Of a stretch of DNA of 64,000 nucleotides, positions 8,564 to 17,406 are shown in pieces. Positions within the stretch are counted from its first letter, which is position 1. The number at the start of each line of letters is the position of its first letter. Position numbers and translations under genes: made by a program. Location: contig JADBXZ010000009.1 of assembly GCA_020403265.1 (NCBI GenBank), positions 62,001 to 126,000 on the forward strand, written 5' to 3'. The notes beneath the pieces are model-generated. The model searched no databases. It was not told where the DNA came from and saw only the letters and a list, made by a program, of their open reading frames with translations. Source of the stretch: Bacteroidota bacterium. GTDB lineage: Bacteria; Bacteroidota; Bacteroidia; B-17B0; Aurantibacillaceae.

Positions 8564-9696
8564 TAGTTAAGTTGTTGGTAATAATAAAGTGAATCAAATT
8601 TACGGAAATGAAAGATGGAAATCATATCGTTTAAAATTTTGTTTGGGTATAATAAACCGCTTTCCCAATAATTACTATAGCCGTAGGAGTTTAAAACTTT
8701 GGTATTATTAAACAAATGGTTAAGTTGAAACGCTTTAAATTCTTTGTTTCGAATATCGTTTTTAAGCAGATCTTTTTTTTCTCTGGAAGTGGATAGGTTT
8801 AACCAAAAATCTGCTGATTTACATTTTAAATAAACGGTTTCGTAGCTTAGAGCCAAACTTCCGGTGTGAGTGTCGCTTTTAAAAATATAATCGGCACCTG
8901 CATCAGCTAGGAGATTTGACATAAAACTTTTTCCACCGGGTACATACCACACATCACCATATTTTAATTCAGTAAAAACAGTTGGCTTATTCTGAACGTC
9001 TGCCGCTATTGATTTAGTTTTTAGATAGTCTGCCTCAATTAAATTAAACAGTGAATCGGCTAGTTCATATTTTCCGAGGAAGCAAGCATAAAATTTAAGC
9101 CATTCAGCACGAGCAAGAGGGGATTCTTCAAGGTGGTCAAAGCTCAACACAGTTGGGATATTAGCTTCATTTAATTTTTTAAAAGATGAATTAATTTCGT
9201 TTGGCATGCCAAAACCAAAAACAATGGATGGATTTATTTTGATTATTTTTTCAAGATTCAATTCAGCACCGGTATGCACCTGATCAGTTTTCCCTTCTTT
9301 GATTTGCTGTATTATTTGAGGGTTAGAATAGTATTCAATATTTTCAATTGCCTTTATGGCAATGCCTGAACCTAATTCAGTTATCATGTAACTATATAAA
9401 GAACTTAAGCTGATAATCGATTTTACAGGTGTTTGAATTGCATAAAAGCCTGATGTAACTTTTTGTTCTATAGAATCACTTAGAATGTAGACATTGGTTG
9501 TGTCTACCAATGATTTATTCCCAAATAGATAAATGATTGTTTTATTACCGTTTTTAGCAATGGAGAAACGTTTTGCGTATTTCAAAGCTTGAGGCACACT
9601 CCTTTGGTTTACCAGTAATGTTTTTTCAATATCTGTTTTGCAAGCAAACATGATTGTAAAAAAACAAAAAATGAAATATTTAATTTTGGCATTCAA
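8563..9696 (-). CDS. ABC transporter substrate-binding lipoprotein (BtuF/FecB type)
   Basis: A lipid-anchored periplasmic binding protein that delivers its ligand to the adjacent permease. From TTG 9696 the product is 377 residues. It has a short lipoprotein signal ending FTIMFAC, then a TroA/BtuF-like fold: PVKSIISLSSLYSYMI in lobe 1, LNLEKIIKINPSIVFGFG, and later KPTVFTELKYGDVWYVPGG with FMSNLLADAGADY in lobe 2. The GTG 9792 start in the ORF track would bury the signal peptide and overlap the kinase gene by 113 bases. An alternative start is ATT AAA at the natural position of an MKYFIF signal peptide. Ligand is inferred as cobalamin or another metal chelate from MetH proximity. Confidence 0.85.
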   Translation of the reverse strand: MNAKIKYFIFCFFTIMFACKTDIEKTLLVNQRSVPQALKYAKRFSIAKNGNKTIIYLFGNKSLVDTTNVYILSDSIEQKVTSGFYAIQTPVKSIISLSSLYSYMITELGSGIAIKAIENIEYYSNPQIIQQIKEGKTDQVHTGAELNLEKIIKINPSIVFGFGMPNEINSSFKKLNEANIPTVLSFDHLEESPLARAEWLKFYACFLGKYELADSLFNLIEADYLKTKSIAADVQNKPTVFTELKYGDVWYVPGGKSFMSNLLADAGADYIFKSDTHTGSLALSYETVYLKCKSADFWLNLSTSREKKDLLKNDIRNKEFKAFQLNHLFNNTKVLNSYGYSNYWESGLLYPNKILNDMISIFHFRKFDSLYYYQQLN

Positions 9697-10612
9697 TTTT
9701 AAATACGGTGCCTTTGGGTTGATTAGGATAGAATGAAACTTTAAATTTAGATAACTCACAAAGATAGCTAACAATGTAAAGACCCAATCCACTTCCTTTG
9801 GTTATTCGCGTTTCTTCACTCCCTACTCGATAAAATGGTTTAAAGATATTTTCGCCATCTTCTTTTGGAATTCCGATTCCATTATCTTTTATTAATAGTT
9901 CAGTTTCATCTTTACCTTTATATAATTCCACATTTATTTTAACGTTATCATGTGAATATTTAATAGCGTTATTGATAAGGTTAGTAAGAATTGATATTAC
10001 TGCATTTTCATCTGCAATCAAATGGATATCTGACTGTATCGACAACTCAAGTTGTTTTTTGCTTATTAAATCTGAATAATATCTGTTACAACAATTTGAA
10101 ATGACTTGAGAAAAGTTAATGTTACTTTTATTTAGTTTAAATCCGCCACTGTTAAGTTGATTAGCCAATAGCACATTATCAATTAATTGATTTATGCGTT
10201 CGTTTTCAGTAAGTGCATGCTGTAGTAGTTCTTTTTGTTTTTCGGTATCAAGTTGATGTTTTAGCAGTGTTTGAAGCTGAAGTTTTGTTGCGGCAATAGG
10301 TGTCTTTAGTTCGTGGGTAATACTTAACAGGAAATTGTTTTTTTGTTGAGTTAGTTTATCTTCTCTATCATGTGCCTGTTTTATTTTGAAAATCCCATAT
10401 AATAGTAGTAAAAGGAAAACGGTTCCTTCTCCGACAATCATTAGTGTTTGCTTTAATTTTTTAGCATGCAATTCTTTAACCTGAAAAATTAAATCAGAGT
10501 CATTGGATATGGAAAGTTCTAACAGTTTTTGTTTTTGTTCGATAATACTATTATTCTGTTTTACTAATAAAATTTCCCACCAAATGAATTGCAAAATGAT
10601 ATAGCCAAACAC
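9680..10612 (-). CDS. Sensor histidine kinase, orphan, in the metH/uptake operon
   Basis: A membrane sensor kinase. A helix occupies roughly residues 1-20, a short extracytoplasmic stretch follows, then a second helix TVFLLLLLYGIF. The dimerisation domain has the phospho-acceptor in SITHELKTPIAATKL. The catalytic domain shows the N box LTNLINNAIKYS, the G1 box IKDNGIGIPKE and the G2 box KGSGLGLYIVSYL. GTG 10612 is the first canonical start but cuts the first helix short. Twelve codons upstream, at ATT 10648, the frame gives KSKRSIVILSIV, which looks like the true N-terminus. No response regulator lies nearby. Its place between metH and the uptake genes suggests regulation by cobalamin, methionine or metal status, which is inference. 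Confidence 0.85.
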   Translation of the reverse strand: MFGYIILQFIWWEILLVKQNNSIIEQKQKLLELSISNDSDLIFQVKELHAKKLKQTLMIVGEGTVFLLLLLYGIFKIKQAHDREDKLTQQKNNFLLSITHELKTPIAATKLQLQTLLKHQLDTEKQKELLQHALTENERINQLIDNVLLANQLNSGGFKLNKSNINFSQVISNCCNRYYSDLISKKQLELSIQSDIHLIADENAVISILTNLINNAIKYSHDNVKINVELYKGKDETELLIKDNGIGIPKEDGENIFKPFYRVGSEETRITKGSGLGLYIVSYLCELSKFKVSFYPNQPKGTVFKIECQN

Positions 10613-10670
10613 TATACTAAGTATAACTATGCTTCGTTTAGATTTAATCTTATTTTAGTCTATGTTCAAG

Positions 10671-13600
10671 TTAATAACCCAAAACAGGTCCTAACCATTT
10701 TTCTATTTTTTCAAAAGTTTCTCCTTTACGTTGAGCGTAATCCTCCACTTGTTCTTTTGTTATTTTTCCTATACCAAAATAATGACTTTGAGGATGAGCA
10801 AAATACAAGCCGCTAACGGCTGCTGTAGGAACCATTGCTAAACTTTCGGTTAATGTTATTCCTGTATTTTTTTCAACATCTAATAATTTCCAAATAGTTA
10901 ACTTCTCTAAATGGTCTGGTTGAGCCGGATAACCTGGAGCAGGACGAATACCATCATACGATTCGTTGATTAGTTCATCATTACTTAATTTTTCATTTTT
11001 GGCATAGCCCCATAGATCTTTTCTAACCTTTTGATGTAAATATTCGGCAAGTGCTTCTGCTAATCTATCGGCTAAAGCCTTTAACATAATGGCACTGTAA
11101 TCATCATGCGCTTTTTCAAATCGGGCAACATGCTCATCAATTCCAAAACCCGTGCTGCAGGCAAATGCACCAATGTAATCTGATTTTTCTTTTGAGTTAA
11201 TAAAATCAGCTAAAGCAACATTGTATTGTCCGGCAGGTTTTTTAGTATTCATTCTGATAGAATGAAATTTTGCTAATTCTTTTCCGGCTTCGTTATAAAC
11301 TTGTATATCGTCATCATTAACCTGATTAGCGGAAAATAAACCCACAACAGCTTTTGCTTCTAACCATTTTTCATTGATTATTTTAGTTAACATACTTTGA
11401 GCATCTGCGAATAATTTTCTTGCCTCTGCTCCGCGTTCCTTATCCTCTAATATTTTTGGGTAAGAGCCCTTCATTTCCCAACTTATAAAAAATGGTGTCC
11501 AGTCAATATAGTCAACTAATGTTTTTAAATCAATGTCATCTATAACTGTAACACCTAGTTGATTAGGTTTAACAATGTTGGTAGTGCTCCAGTCTATTTT
11601 GAATTTATTGGCTCTAGCCTCAGCTAAAGAAATAAATTTATTTTGTGCCTGTGCATTTTTATTTTGTTCACGCACACGTTCATAATCCTTTTTAACATCT
11701 TCAACAAAATTTGCTTTTAAATCTTGACTAATTAAGCTACTTACAACAGGAATTGATTTACTGGCATCATTTACATGTACAACAGGATGTGAATAATGCG
11801 GCGCAACCTTGACTGCTGTATGAACTTTACTTGTTGTAGCCCCTCCTATTAGTAGTGGTATATTAAGACCTCTACGCTCCATTTCTTTTGCTACGTCGAC
11901 CATTTCATCTAAAGACGGAGTAATCAAACCACTTAACCCAATAATATCAACTTTATTTTTAATGGCTTCATCTAAAATTTTTTCTTTAGGAATCATTACG
12001 CCTAAATCAATGATTTCATAATTATTACAAGCCATTACAACACCTACAATATTTTTACCAATATCATGCACATCGCCTTTTACTGTTGCCAATAGAACTT
12101 TGCCGGCAGAGGTGCTGGTTGTCCCTGTTTTTTCTGCTTCCAGATAGGGTTGAAGATAGGCTACCGCTTTCTTCATTACACGGGCACTTTTCACCACTTG
12201 AGGTAAAAACATTTTCCCTTGCCCAAACAAATCACCAACTACATTCATACCATCCATCAAAGGACCTTCAATAATGTGAAGTGTTTTTTCATACTGACTT
12301 CTGCATTCTTCAACATCAGCATCAATATGATCTGTAATACCTTTAACAAGAGAGTAAGTTAAACGTTCTTGAACAGTACCATTTCTCCATTCTTCATTTT
12401 TCTCTTCTTTTGCTTTACCTTTGTTTTTCAGGCTTTCTGCTTTTTCTATTAAACGTTCAGTGGCGTCATCTCTTCTGTTTAATAATACGTCCTCTATTTT
12501 TTCAAGCAAATCTTTTTCAATATCGTCGTATACAACTAATTGAGATGGATTAACAATTCCCATATCCATGCCATTTTTTACAGCATGGTATAGAAAGGCT
12601 GAATGGATGGCTTCTCTTACATGGTCATTGCCTCTGAACGAAAAACTAACATTACTTACACCACCGCTCACTTTTGCATGCGGTAAATTATCTTTAATCC
12701 ATTTGGTGGCATTAAAAAAATCCAGAGCATTCAGTTTATGCTCATCCATTCCCGTAGCCACAGGAAAGATATTAGGATCGAAAATAATATCCTGTGCCGG
12801 GAAATCAACTTTGTTAACAAGTATGTCGTATGCACGTTTACAAATATCAATTCTACGTTGCAGAGTGTCGGCTTGTCCAACTTCATCAAAGGCCATTACA
12901 ATTACCGCAGCGCCATAACTTTTCACAACATTTGCTTGCTCAATAAATTTTTCTTCACCTTCCTTTAATGAAATTGAATTAACGATTCCCTTTCCTTGTA
13001 TACACTTTAAGCCGGCCTCAATAACGTGAAACTTACTGCTATCAATCATAATCGGCACGCGTGCAATATCTGGTTCTGAAGCAATTAAATTTAAGAAGGT
13101 TGTCATTGCTTTTTCAGCATCTAGCATCCCTTCATCCATATTTACATCAATTACTTGTGCTCCTCCTTCTACTTGCTCTCTGGCAACAGCAAGCGCTTCT
13201 TCATAGCGTTCTTCAATAATCAGTTTAGCGAATTTTTTACTGCCTGTTACGTTTGTACGCTCCCCTACATTCATGAAATTACTTTCAGGACGCAGTGTTA
13301 CAGGTTCTAAACCGCTTAAATGCATTAGCTCATTTGCTTTATTTTTTTTGTGAGGTGGATAATTTTTTGCCAGTTCAGAAATGCGCTTGATATGGGCCGG
13401 AGTGGTTCCACAACATCCACCAACAATATTTAGAAAACCTGCTTTTAGAAAATCTTCAATCTGGTGACCCATTTGATGAGCGTCTTCATCATATTCTCCA
13501 AATTGATTTGGTAAACCAGCATTAGGATATGCACTTACATAAAATTCAGATTTATTTGCCAACTCTTCTAAATACGGACGCATGTCTTTAGCACCTAATG

Positions 13601-14336
13601 CACAATTTAAACCTATACTCAATAAATCAACATGTGAAACGGAATTTAAAAAAGCTTCGGTAGTCTGTCCGGATAGGGTACGCCCACTGGCATCCGTAAT
13701 TGTTCCACTAACCATTACAGGCATCTTTATGTTCCGTTCTTTGCAAACATTTTGTATGGCCATTAATGCAGCTTTGGCATTAAGTGTATCAAAAATTGTT
13801 TCGATTAACAATAAGTCAACACCACCATCAAGTAGACCTTTTACCTGCTCTGTGTATGCAGTAACCATTTCATCCCAACTTACAGCGCGATATCCTGGAT
13901 TGTTTACGTCTGGGGAAATAGAAAGTGTACGATTAGTTGGTCCCATAGCTCCGGCCACGAATCTTGGTTTAGTTGGGTCTTTGGCAGTATATTTATCAGC
14001 CGCAACTCGAGCAACTTTAGCAGCAGCAACATTTAAATCGTAAACAATGTGTTGCATGTCGTAATCTGCCATGGCAATTGTGGTGCCGCTAAAACTGTTC
14101 GTTTCAATAATATCGGCACCTGCCTCTAAATACTGTGAGTGTATTTCTTCAATCACATCTGGGCGGGTGATACATAACAAATCATTGTTACCCTTCACAT
14201 CTTTGTGGAAGTTTTTAAATTGTTCTCCTCTAAAGTCTTCTTCACTCAATTTGTATTGTTGTATTAAGGAGCCCATGGCGCCATCAATTACCAATATTCT
14301 TTTTTCAAGTTCAGTGTATATGTTAGGTTTGCTCAT
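10671..14336 (-). CDS. metH: Cobalamin-dependent methionine synthase
   Basis: It transfers a methyl group from 5-methyltetrahydrofolate to homocysteine through methylcobalamin in the cytoplasm. All four modules are present in 1221 residues. The homocysteine domain starts [14 protein letters not shown] and has its zinc cysteines in GLNCALGA and [10 protein letters not shown]. The folate domain has [15 protein letters not shown]. The B12 domain has [14 protein letters not shown], where the histidine replaces the lower cobalt ligand. The reactivation domain has [15 protein letters not shown] for AdoMet. Full length and intact motifs argue for function. No B12 riboswitch is apparent upstream; instead the 5' flank carries 12-bp repeats. 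It heads a run that continues into a kinase and B12/iron-type uptake genes. Confidence 0.97.
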   Translation of the reverse strand: MSKPNIYTELEKRILVIDGAMGSLIQQYKLSEEDFRGEQFKNFHKDVKGNNDLLCITRPDVIEEIHSQYLEAGADIIETNSFSGTTIAMADYDMQHIVYDLNVAAAKVARVAADKYTAKDPTKPRFVAGAMGPTNRTLSISPDVNNPGYRAVSWDEMVTAYTEQVKGLLDGGVDLLLIETIFDTLNAKAALMAIQNVCKERNIKMPVMVSGTITDASGRTLSGQTTEAFLNSVSHVDLLSIGLNCALGAKDMRPYLEELANKSEFYVSAYPNAGLPNQFGEYDEDAHQMGHQIEDFLKAGFLNIVGGCCGTTPAHIKRISELAKNYPPHKKNKANELMHLSGLEPVTLRPESNFMNVGERTNVTGSKKFAKLIIEERYEEALAVAREQVEGGAQVIDVNMDEGMLDAEKAMTTFLNLIASEPDIARVPIMIDSSKFHVIEAGLKCIQGKGIVNSISLKEGEEKFIEQANVVKSYGAAVIVMAFDEVGQADTLQRRIDICKRAYDILVNKVDFPAQDIIFDPNIFPVATGMDEHKLNALDFFNATKWIKDNLPHAKVSGGVSNVSFSFRGNDHVREAIHSAFLYHAVKNGMDMGIVNPSQLVVYDDIEKDLLEKIEDVLLNRRDDATERLIEKAESLKNKGKAKEEKNEEWRNGTVQERLTYSLVKGITDHIDADVEECRSQYEKTLHIIEGPLMDGMNVVGDLFGQGKMFLPQVVKSARVMKKAVAYLQPYLEAEKTGTTSTSAGKVLLATVKGDVHDIGKNIVGVVMACNNYEIIDLGVMIPKEKILDEAIKNKVDIIGLSGLITPSLDEMVDVAKEMERRGLNIPLLIGGATTSKVHTAVKVAPHYSHPVVHVNDASKSIPVVSSLISQDLKANFVEDVKKDYERVREQNKNAQAQNKFISLAEARANKFKIDWSTTNIVKPNQLGVTVIDDIDLKTLVDYIDWTPFFISWEMKGSYPKILEDKERGAEARKLFADAQSMLTKIINEKWLEAKAVVGLFSANQVNDDDIQVYNEAGKELAKFHSIRMNTKKPAGQYNVALADFINSKEKSDYIGAFACSTGFGIDEHVARFEKAHDDYSAIMLKALADRLAEALAEYLHQKVRKDLWGYAKNEKLSNDELINESYDGIRPAPGYPAQPDHLEKLTIWKLLDVEKNTGITLTESLAMVPTAAVSGLYFAHPQSHYFGIGKITKEQVEDYAQRKGETFEKIEKWLGPVLGY

Positions 14337-14353
14337 AATATGTTTAATTAAAA

Positions 14354-14401
14354 ATGTCCGATGAAATGTCCGATGAATTCGTATTTAAAATGTCCGATGA
14401 A
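14354..14401. repeat. 12-bp repeat ATGTCCGATGAA, first cluster (3 copies)
   Basis: Two adjacent copies, one 12-bp non-matching unit (TTCGTATTTAAA), then a third exact copy, all in the same phase. The cluster lies 18 bases upstream of the metH start. Read on the plus strand each unit is M-S-D-E in frame. The plus frame from 14354 runs 33 codons and stops at 14455. Confidence 0.9.
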
Positions 14402-14454
14402 AATATCTCAAAACCCTTGAATTTATTGGTGCATCAAGGCTATCTATTAAAATA

Positions 14455-14514
14455 ATGTCCGATGAAATGTCCGATGAAATGTCCGATGAAATGTCCGATG
14501 AAATGTCCGATGAA
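14455..14514. repeat. 12-bp repeat ATGTCCGATGAA, second cluster (5 tandem copies)
   Basis: Five exact head-to-tail copies with no mismatch, ending eight bases before the AlbA_2 gene stop. Perfect identity suggests recent expansion by slippage. In the plus direction it encodes (MSDE)x5, and its first ATG overlaps the TAA of the preceding short MSDE frame (TAATG). In the minus direction it is the 3' flank of the AlbA_2 gene and a distal 5' flank of metH. Confidence 0.95.
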
Positions 14515-14521
14515 ATCTTCA

Positions 14522-15844
14522 TTATTTATTCAGTTTGTAAATGGTGAATTGTTTATTTGGCCCCTCTTTTGTTATATATCCTAATTCTACTAATTCATTC
14601 AAATCTCTGTAAGCAGTTTTTTCGTTAGTTTTATTAATTACCTGATAAGTTGAGTTATTAATATCACCATGTTCTTTTAAATAGCTTAAGGTATTAACTT
14701 GTCTGCTATTTAATTTTTGGTTCGATTCATGGCTTATTTTTTTACCAAAAATTGTAAGCTGTGTTCCCCCACTGATAGCTTCAAATAGTGGTTCTTTTCC
14801 GCTTACTGTTTTGCACAATTCAACTATGTTTAGTGTGCCTCTGCCCCAAGCTTCAATTAAACCTGCTTTGTAAAAAATTTCTGCTACTTTTGGATTATTA
14901 GGCCTGGAAGGATGTTTCTTTTTTAAATCATCAATAGAAATATCTTCATGCAAGTTTCCATCGTTCCAAAAAATTAGTTTGTTTTCATACACACTAATTA
15001 AAGTTGAATTACCGCTATAATCTCGATGAACAATAGCGTTTAATATAGCTTCACGAATGGCTGCATACGGATAGGGCCACTCTTCTTTGCGGTAAATGCC
15101 TTGATATCTTATGAGTGAAGGAAAATATTTTTTATCAAGTAGTTCAATTGTTTGTTCAGTAACATCAATTAAATTTCCTGTAATTTCATCTTGAAACAAT
15201 AAATCATCATCTGTTTTTCCAAACTTTCCAATCTTAACAGAAGCACCTAAATAGTATTTTTGAGGGTCTTTCCCAAATAACAAAATGGCGGCTCGTTTTA
15301 ATTTTTTGCCTTCAAATAAATTCAAATTACTTAAAACGGCATGTGTACCTCGCTCTTGAGAAATACTTTTTAAGCGCAAACTATTTACGGCTAATTTTTT
15401 AAAGTTCTGGATAGCCTTTGTATCAATATCTTTAATGGTTGCGTTTGGTTCAGGCATTATGTCCCAAGTTTTGCCCGATTTTTTGAGTAGAAATTGTTCT
15501 AATGCTTTGCCTTTAAGCTCTTGCTTTGTAGCACCGCTTCTATAATAGTATTTGCCATTTAAAGAAATAGGAACGGTGTATTTAGGAACTTTAATTTCGA
15601 TGTACTGGATTTTGTTTTTGTGTTTTAGATTTACATCGCAAATAACACCCAAATGTTGCACTAATTTATTAGGAATATCTTCTAATAATTTAAGTGTTTT
15701 ATTCTTTAAGCCAACGTATTTTCCACTATCATCAATACCAATATAAATTTTACCGCCATTAGCATTGCAAAAACCGGCTACCCACTTTAAACATTCGTCA
15801 TGCCAAGCTTCTTTATATTCTATATTTTGGTTCTCTTTATTCAT
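14522..15844 (-). CDS. AlbA_2 (Schlafen-like) ATP-binding transcriptional regulator, COG2865 type
   Basis: A 440-residue protein. The N-terminal AlbA_2 domain is visible as NIEYKEAW, FCNANGGKIYIGIDDSG and the YYRSGATKQEL stretch. In the centre is a HATPase_c_4-like region with YPYAAIREAILNAIVHRDYS and NNPKVAEIFYKAGLIEAWGRGT. The C-terminus holds a winged helix after LNSRQVNTLSYLKEHG. Proteins of this type are often called RecG-like or putative transcriptional regulators and are common in mobile and defence-associated regions; their biochemistry is poorly defined. The ATG lies directly after a putative terminator and ncRNA unit on the same strand. The repeat array at its 3' end and the accessory family suggest the gene was acquired. 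Confidence 0.8.
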   Translation of the reverse strand: MNKENQNIEYKEAWHDECLKWVAGFCNANGGKIYIGIDDSGKYVGLKNKTLKLLEDIPNKLVQHLGVICDVNLKHKNKIQYIEIKVPKYTVPISLNGKYYYRSGATKQELKGKALEQFLLKKSGKTWDIMPEPNATIKDIDTKAIQNFKKLAVNSLRLKSISQERGTHAVLSNLNLFEGKKLKRAAILLFGKDPQKYYLGASVKIGKFGKTDDDLLFQDEITGNLIDVTEQTIELLDKKYFPSLIRYQGIYRKEEWPYPYAAIREAILNAIVHRDYSGNSTLISVYENKLIFWNDGNLHEDISIDDLKKKHPSRPNNPKVAEIFYKAGLIEAWGRGTLNIVELCKTVSGKEPLFEAISGGTQLTIFGKKISHESNQKLNSRQVNTLSYLKEHGDINNSTYQVINKTNEKTAYRDLNELVELGYITKEGPNKQFTIYKLNK

Positions 15845-15878
15845 AAAAAAATCCCTACTGTTTTTATCAGAAGGGATT
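15845..15878 (-). terminator. Rho-independent terminator directly before the AlbA_2 start codon
   Basis: On the minus strand AATCCCT-t-CTG, a 7-base loop and CAG-t-AGGGATT form a ten-pair stem with one mismatch, followed by seven Ts running up to the ATG at 15844. This closes the upstream ncRNA-like unit, or acts as an attenuator for the downstream gene. Confidence 0.7.
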
Positions 15879-16097
15879 AGTATTTTTATTTGATTTGTAC
15901 TAAATTGTTTCTGACTTATTTATTGAAGCTAATGCTTCATCACGATTTACCACCTTCTTTTAAAAGTTAGATTTTATATTTTAGAATTAAGATTTATACT
16001 TCTTACTTCTAAAATTGGACTTCTTAAATTAAAAAGGGTTGGGAAGACTTCACCGGGCGTGTCCCTCTGTCTTTCTGAATAAGTGTTAAAGAACGAA
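15845..16097 (-). ncRNA. Putative structured non-coding RNA or long attenuator leader (about 250 nt)
   Basis: No plausible coding frame covers this 321-bp gap, but the minus strand holds a complete transcription unit. A TATATTTG box at 16108-16101 is followed by GTTCTTTAACA, which resembles the boxA of rRNA leaders. Then come GC-rich GGGACACGCCC and GAAGTCTTC motifs and a nine-pair stem (15978-15986 with 16007-16015) continued by a five-pair inner stem. A six-pair TGAAGC/GCTTCA hairpin (15924-15939) and the terminator at 15845-15878 follow. A seven-base complementarity (15914-15920 with 16078-16084) could close the whole fold. It does not look like RNase P RNA, tmRNA or SRP RNA; 6S RNA cannot be excluded. 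It may be independent or may attenuate the AlbA_2 gene. Confidence 0.5.
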
Positions 16098-16100
16098 CCA

Positions 16101-16108
16101 CAAATATA
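16101..16108 (-). promoter_or_regulatory. -7 promoter box (TATATTTG) for the putative ncRNA
   Basis: An exact TAnnTTTG match on the minus strand, followed by the boxA-like GTTCTTTAACA within the first bases of the predicted transcript. No convincing -33 TTG was found. Confidence 0.5.
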
Positions 16109-16165
16109 CGAATCATTCTTTAAATTTTAGGATTTAAAGCTTAATTTCGGTTAAAATTTTAGATA

Positions 16166-16585
16166 ATGTTTTTAAAAAGCTGGATTATTATTTGCTGTGT
16201 TTTTCTGCTAAAAACAGGAAATGCTCAAAGTACTAAACAGGTTATTGACCTCATGAAAGAACAGGAGAAGGCATGGAATGAAGGGAATATAGAGGGATTT
16301 ATGAAGTACTATTGGAAAAGTGATAGCCTTAAATTTATTGGAAGTAAAGGAATTACATACGGTTGGGAGAAGACCCTGACGAATTATAAGAAGAGCTATC
16401 CAAATGTTGAAGCTATGGGTAAATTGAGGTTTAGTATATTGGAATGCACGCAATTGGGTAAAAGGGCAATATATGTGATTGGAAAATGGGAATTAGCAAA
16501 GGAGAAGCCGTCCGGCGGCCATTTTACGCTGCTTTGGAAAAGAATTGATGGTAAATGGGTTATTGTTTCTGATCACACAAGTTAA
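16166..16585 (+). CDS. Exported NTF2-like / DUF4440 family protein
   Basis: A 139-residue protein with a cleavable signal peptide (WIIICCVFLLKTGNAQ) followed by a single small alpha+beta domain. The pattern MKEQEKAWNEGNIEGFMKYYW and the C-terminal GGHFTLLWKRIDGKWVIVSDH are typical of DUF4440/SnoaL-like NTF2 folds. These bind small hydrophobic ligands or act as minor enzymes. The precise role is unknown. It is first in a four-gene operon, and its TAA overlaps the ATG of the next gene by one base (TAATG). Its periplasmic location contrasts with the cytoplasmic enzymes that follow, so it may be only transcriptionally linked. Confidence 0.78.
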   Translation: MFLKSWIIICCVFLLKTGNAQSTKQVIDLMKEQEKAWNEGNIEGFMKYYWKSDSLKFIGSKGITYGWEKTLTNYKKSYPNVEAMGKLRFSILECTQLGKRAIYVIGKWELAKEKPSGGHFTLLWKRIDGKWVIVSDHTS

Positions 16586-17406
16586 TGGATCTAAAACCTA
16601 CATACGTTTTTGCACTCCAGCAAGAGGCATATCCTTTTATCGAGCAATTAAAGGTTAAACAGATTCATCAACAAAAAAACATAAGATTGTACGCAAATGA
16701 TCATAGCTTTTTGTTGATAACCGGTATTGGAAGCATAGCTTGTAGCACAGCGGTAGGCTGGTTTTTGGCACTTCACAAAAATGTTGTGATGTGGAACATT
16801 GGCTGTGCGGCATCGCAGGCGAATCTCCATAAATGGCAACGTATCATAGAAGTTAAGAACAAAGAACTTACTTTTTACCCTGAACTAATTGGTAAATCTG
16901 AGTTTGAACTAAATTCGTTAAATACTGTAAGTGATTTTGTTGGAGTTGAAGATCTTATGAGTTATGGTAATGAATTGGTTGATATGGAGGGCATTTCATT
17001 TGCAAAAGCAGCCCAACTATTTTTAAATTCCAATCAAATACAAATTTTTAAATGGGTTAGTGATGCCGGACATAAAGATTTTTATAAGGATGGAACCTGG
17101 TTCAAAAAATATGAAAGACAAATCCCCGAAATAATAACTGTCGTTGACCTGGAAACGAAATTGATCTCAACGGAGGTGAATGCGATTTTTAAAAATACCA
17201 ATCAGTTTGTAAGTAAAATTGATAATTTACTAAAACTTTCATTTACACAAAAAGAACAACTAAATAAAGCCTGCTTGTGTTTTTTGGCTTATAAGACAGA
17301 GTTACAGTTAGCAGAGTTAATTGAAGAATTTACAGACAGCGTTGAAAACATTTCTCAACGTAAGAGTTTATTAAACCAACTTTTAGAAAAGTTAAGACAT
17401 GTTTAA
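16585..17406 (+). CDS. Nucleoside phosphorylase / nucleosidase-like protein
   Basis: A 273-residue cytoplasmic protein of the PNP/MTA-SAH nucleosidase fold. Supporting segments are YVFALQQEAYPF at the start, LLITGIGSIACSTAV (glycine-rich strand), VDMEGISFAKAA (the substrate-ribose methionine-glutamate motif) and KWVSDAGHKDF, whose aspartate corresponds to the base-contacting residue. The family splits N-glycosidic bonds of nucleosides. The C-terminal third (from about residue 185) is not typical of MTAN and may be lineage-specific. It overlaps the next gene by eight bases, so coexpression with the radical SAM enzyme is very likely. The substrate is unknown. Confidence 0.75.
   Translation: MDLKPTYVFALQQEAYPFIEQLKVKQIHQQKNIRLYANDHSFLLITGIGSIACSTAVGWFLALHKNVVMWNIGCAASQANLHKWQRIIEVKNKELTFYPELIGKSEFELNSLNTVSDFVGVEDLMSYGNELVDMEGISFAKAAQLFLNSNQIQIFKWVSDAGHKDFYKDGTWFKKYERQIPEIITVVDLETKLISTEVNAIFKNTNQFVSKIDNLLKLSFTQKEQLNKACLCFLAYKTELQLAELIEEFTDSVENISQRKSLLNQLLEKLRHV

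Noticed and set aside
10589-10816. Plus-strand 75-residue ORF
   Set aside because: It is antisense to the metH 3' end and the kinase start, both strongly supported.
14354-14514. CRISPR-like array
   Set aside because: The unit is only 12 bp, tandem and without unique spacers; no cas genes are present.
14337-14521. Cobalamin riboswitch upstream of metH
   Set aside because: No B12-box-like GCCACTG or long leader; the region is 12-bp repeats and a short unique stretch.
15845-16110. tmRNA, RNase P or SRP RNA gene
   Set aside because: No tag frame or tRNA-like end, no RNase P conserved core and no SRP tetraloop region could be recognised.
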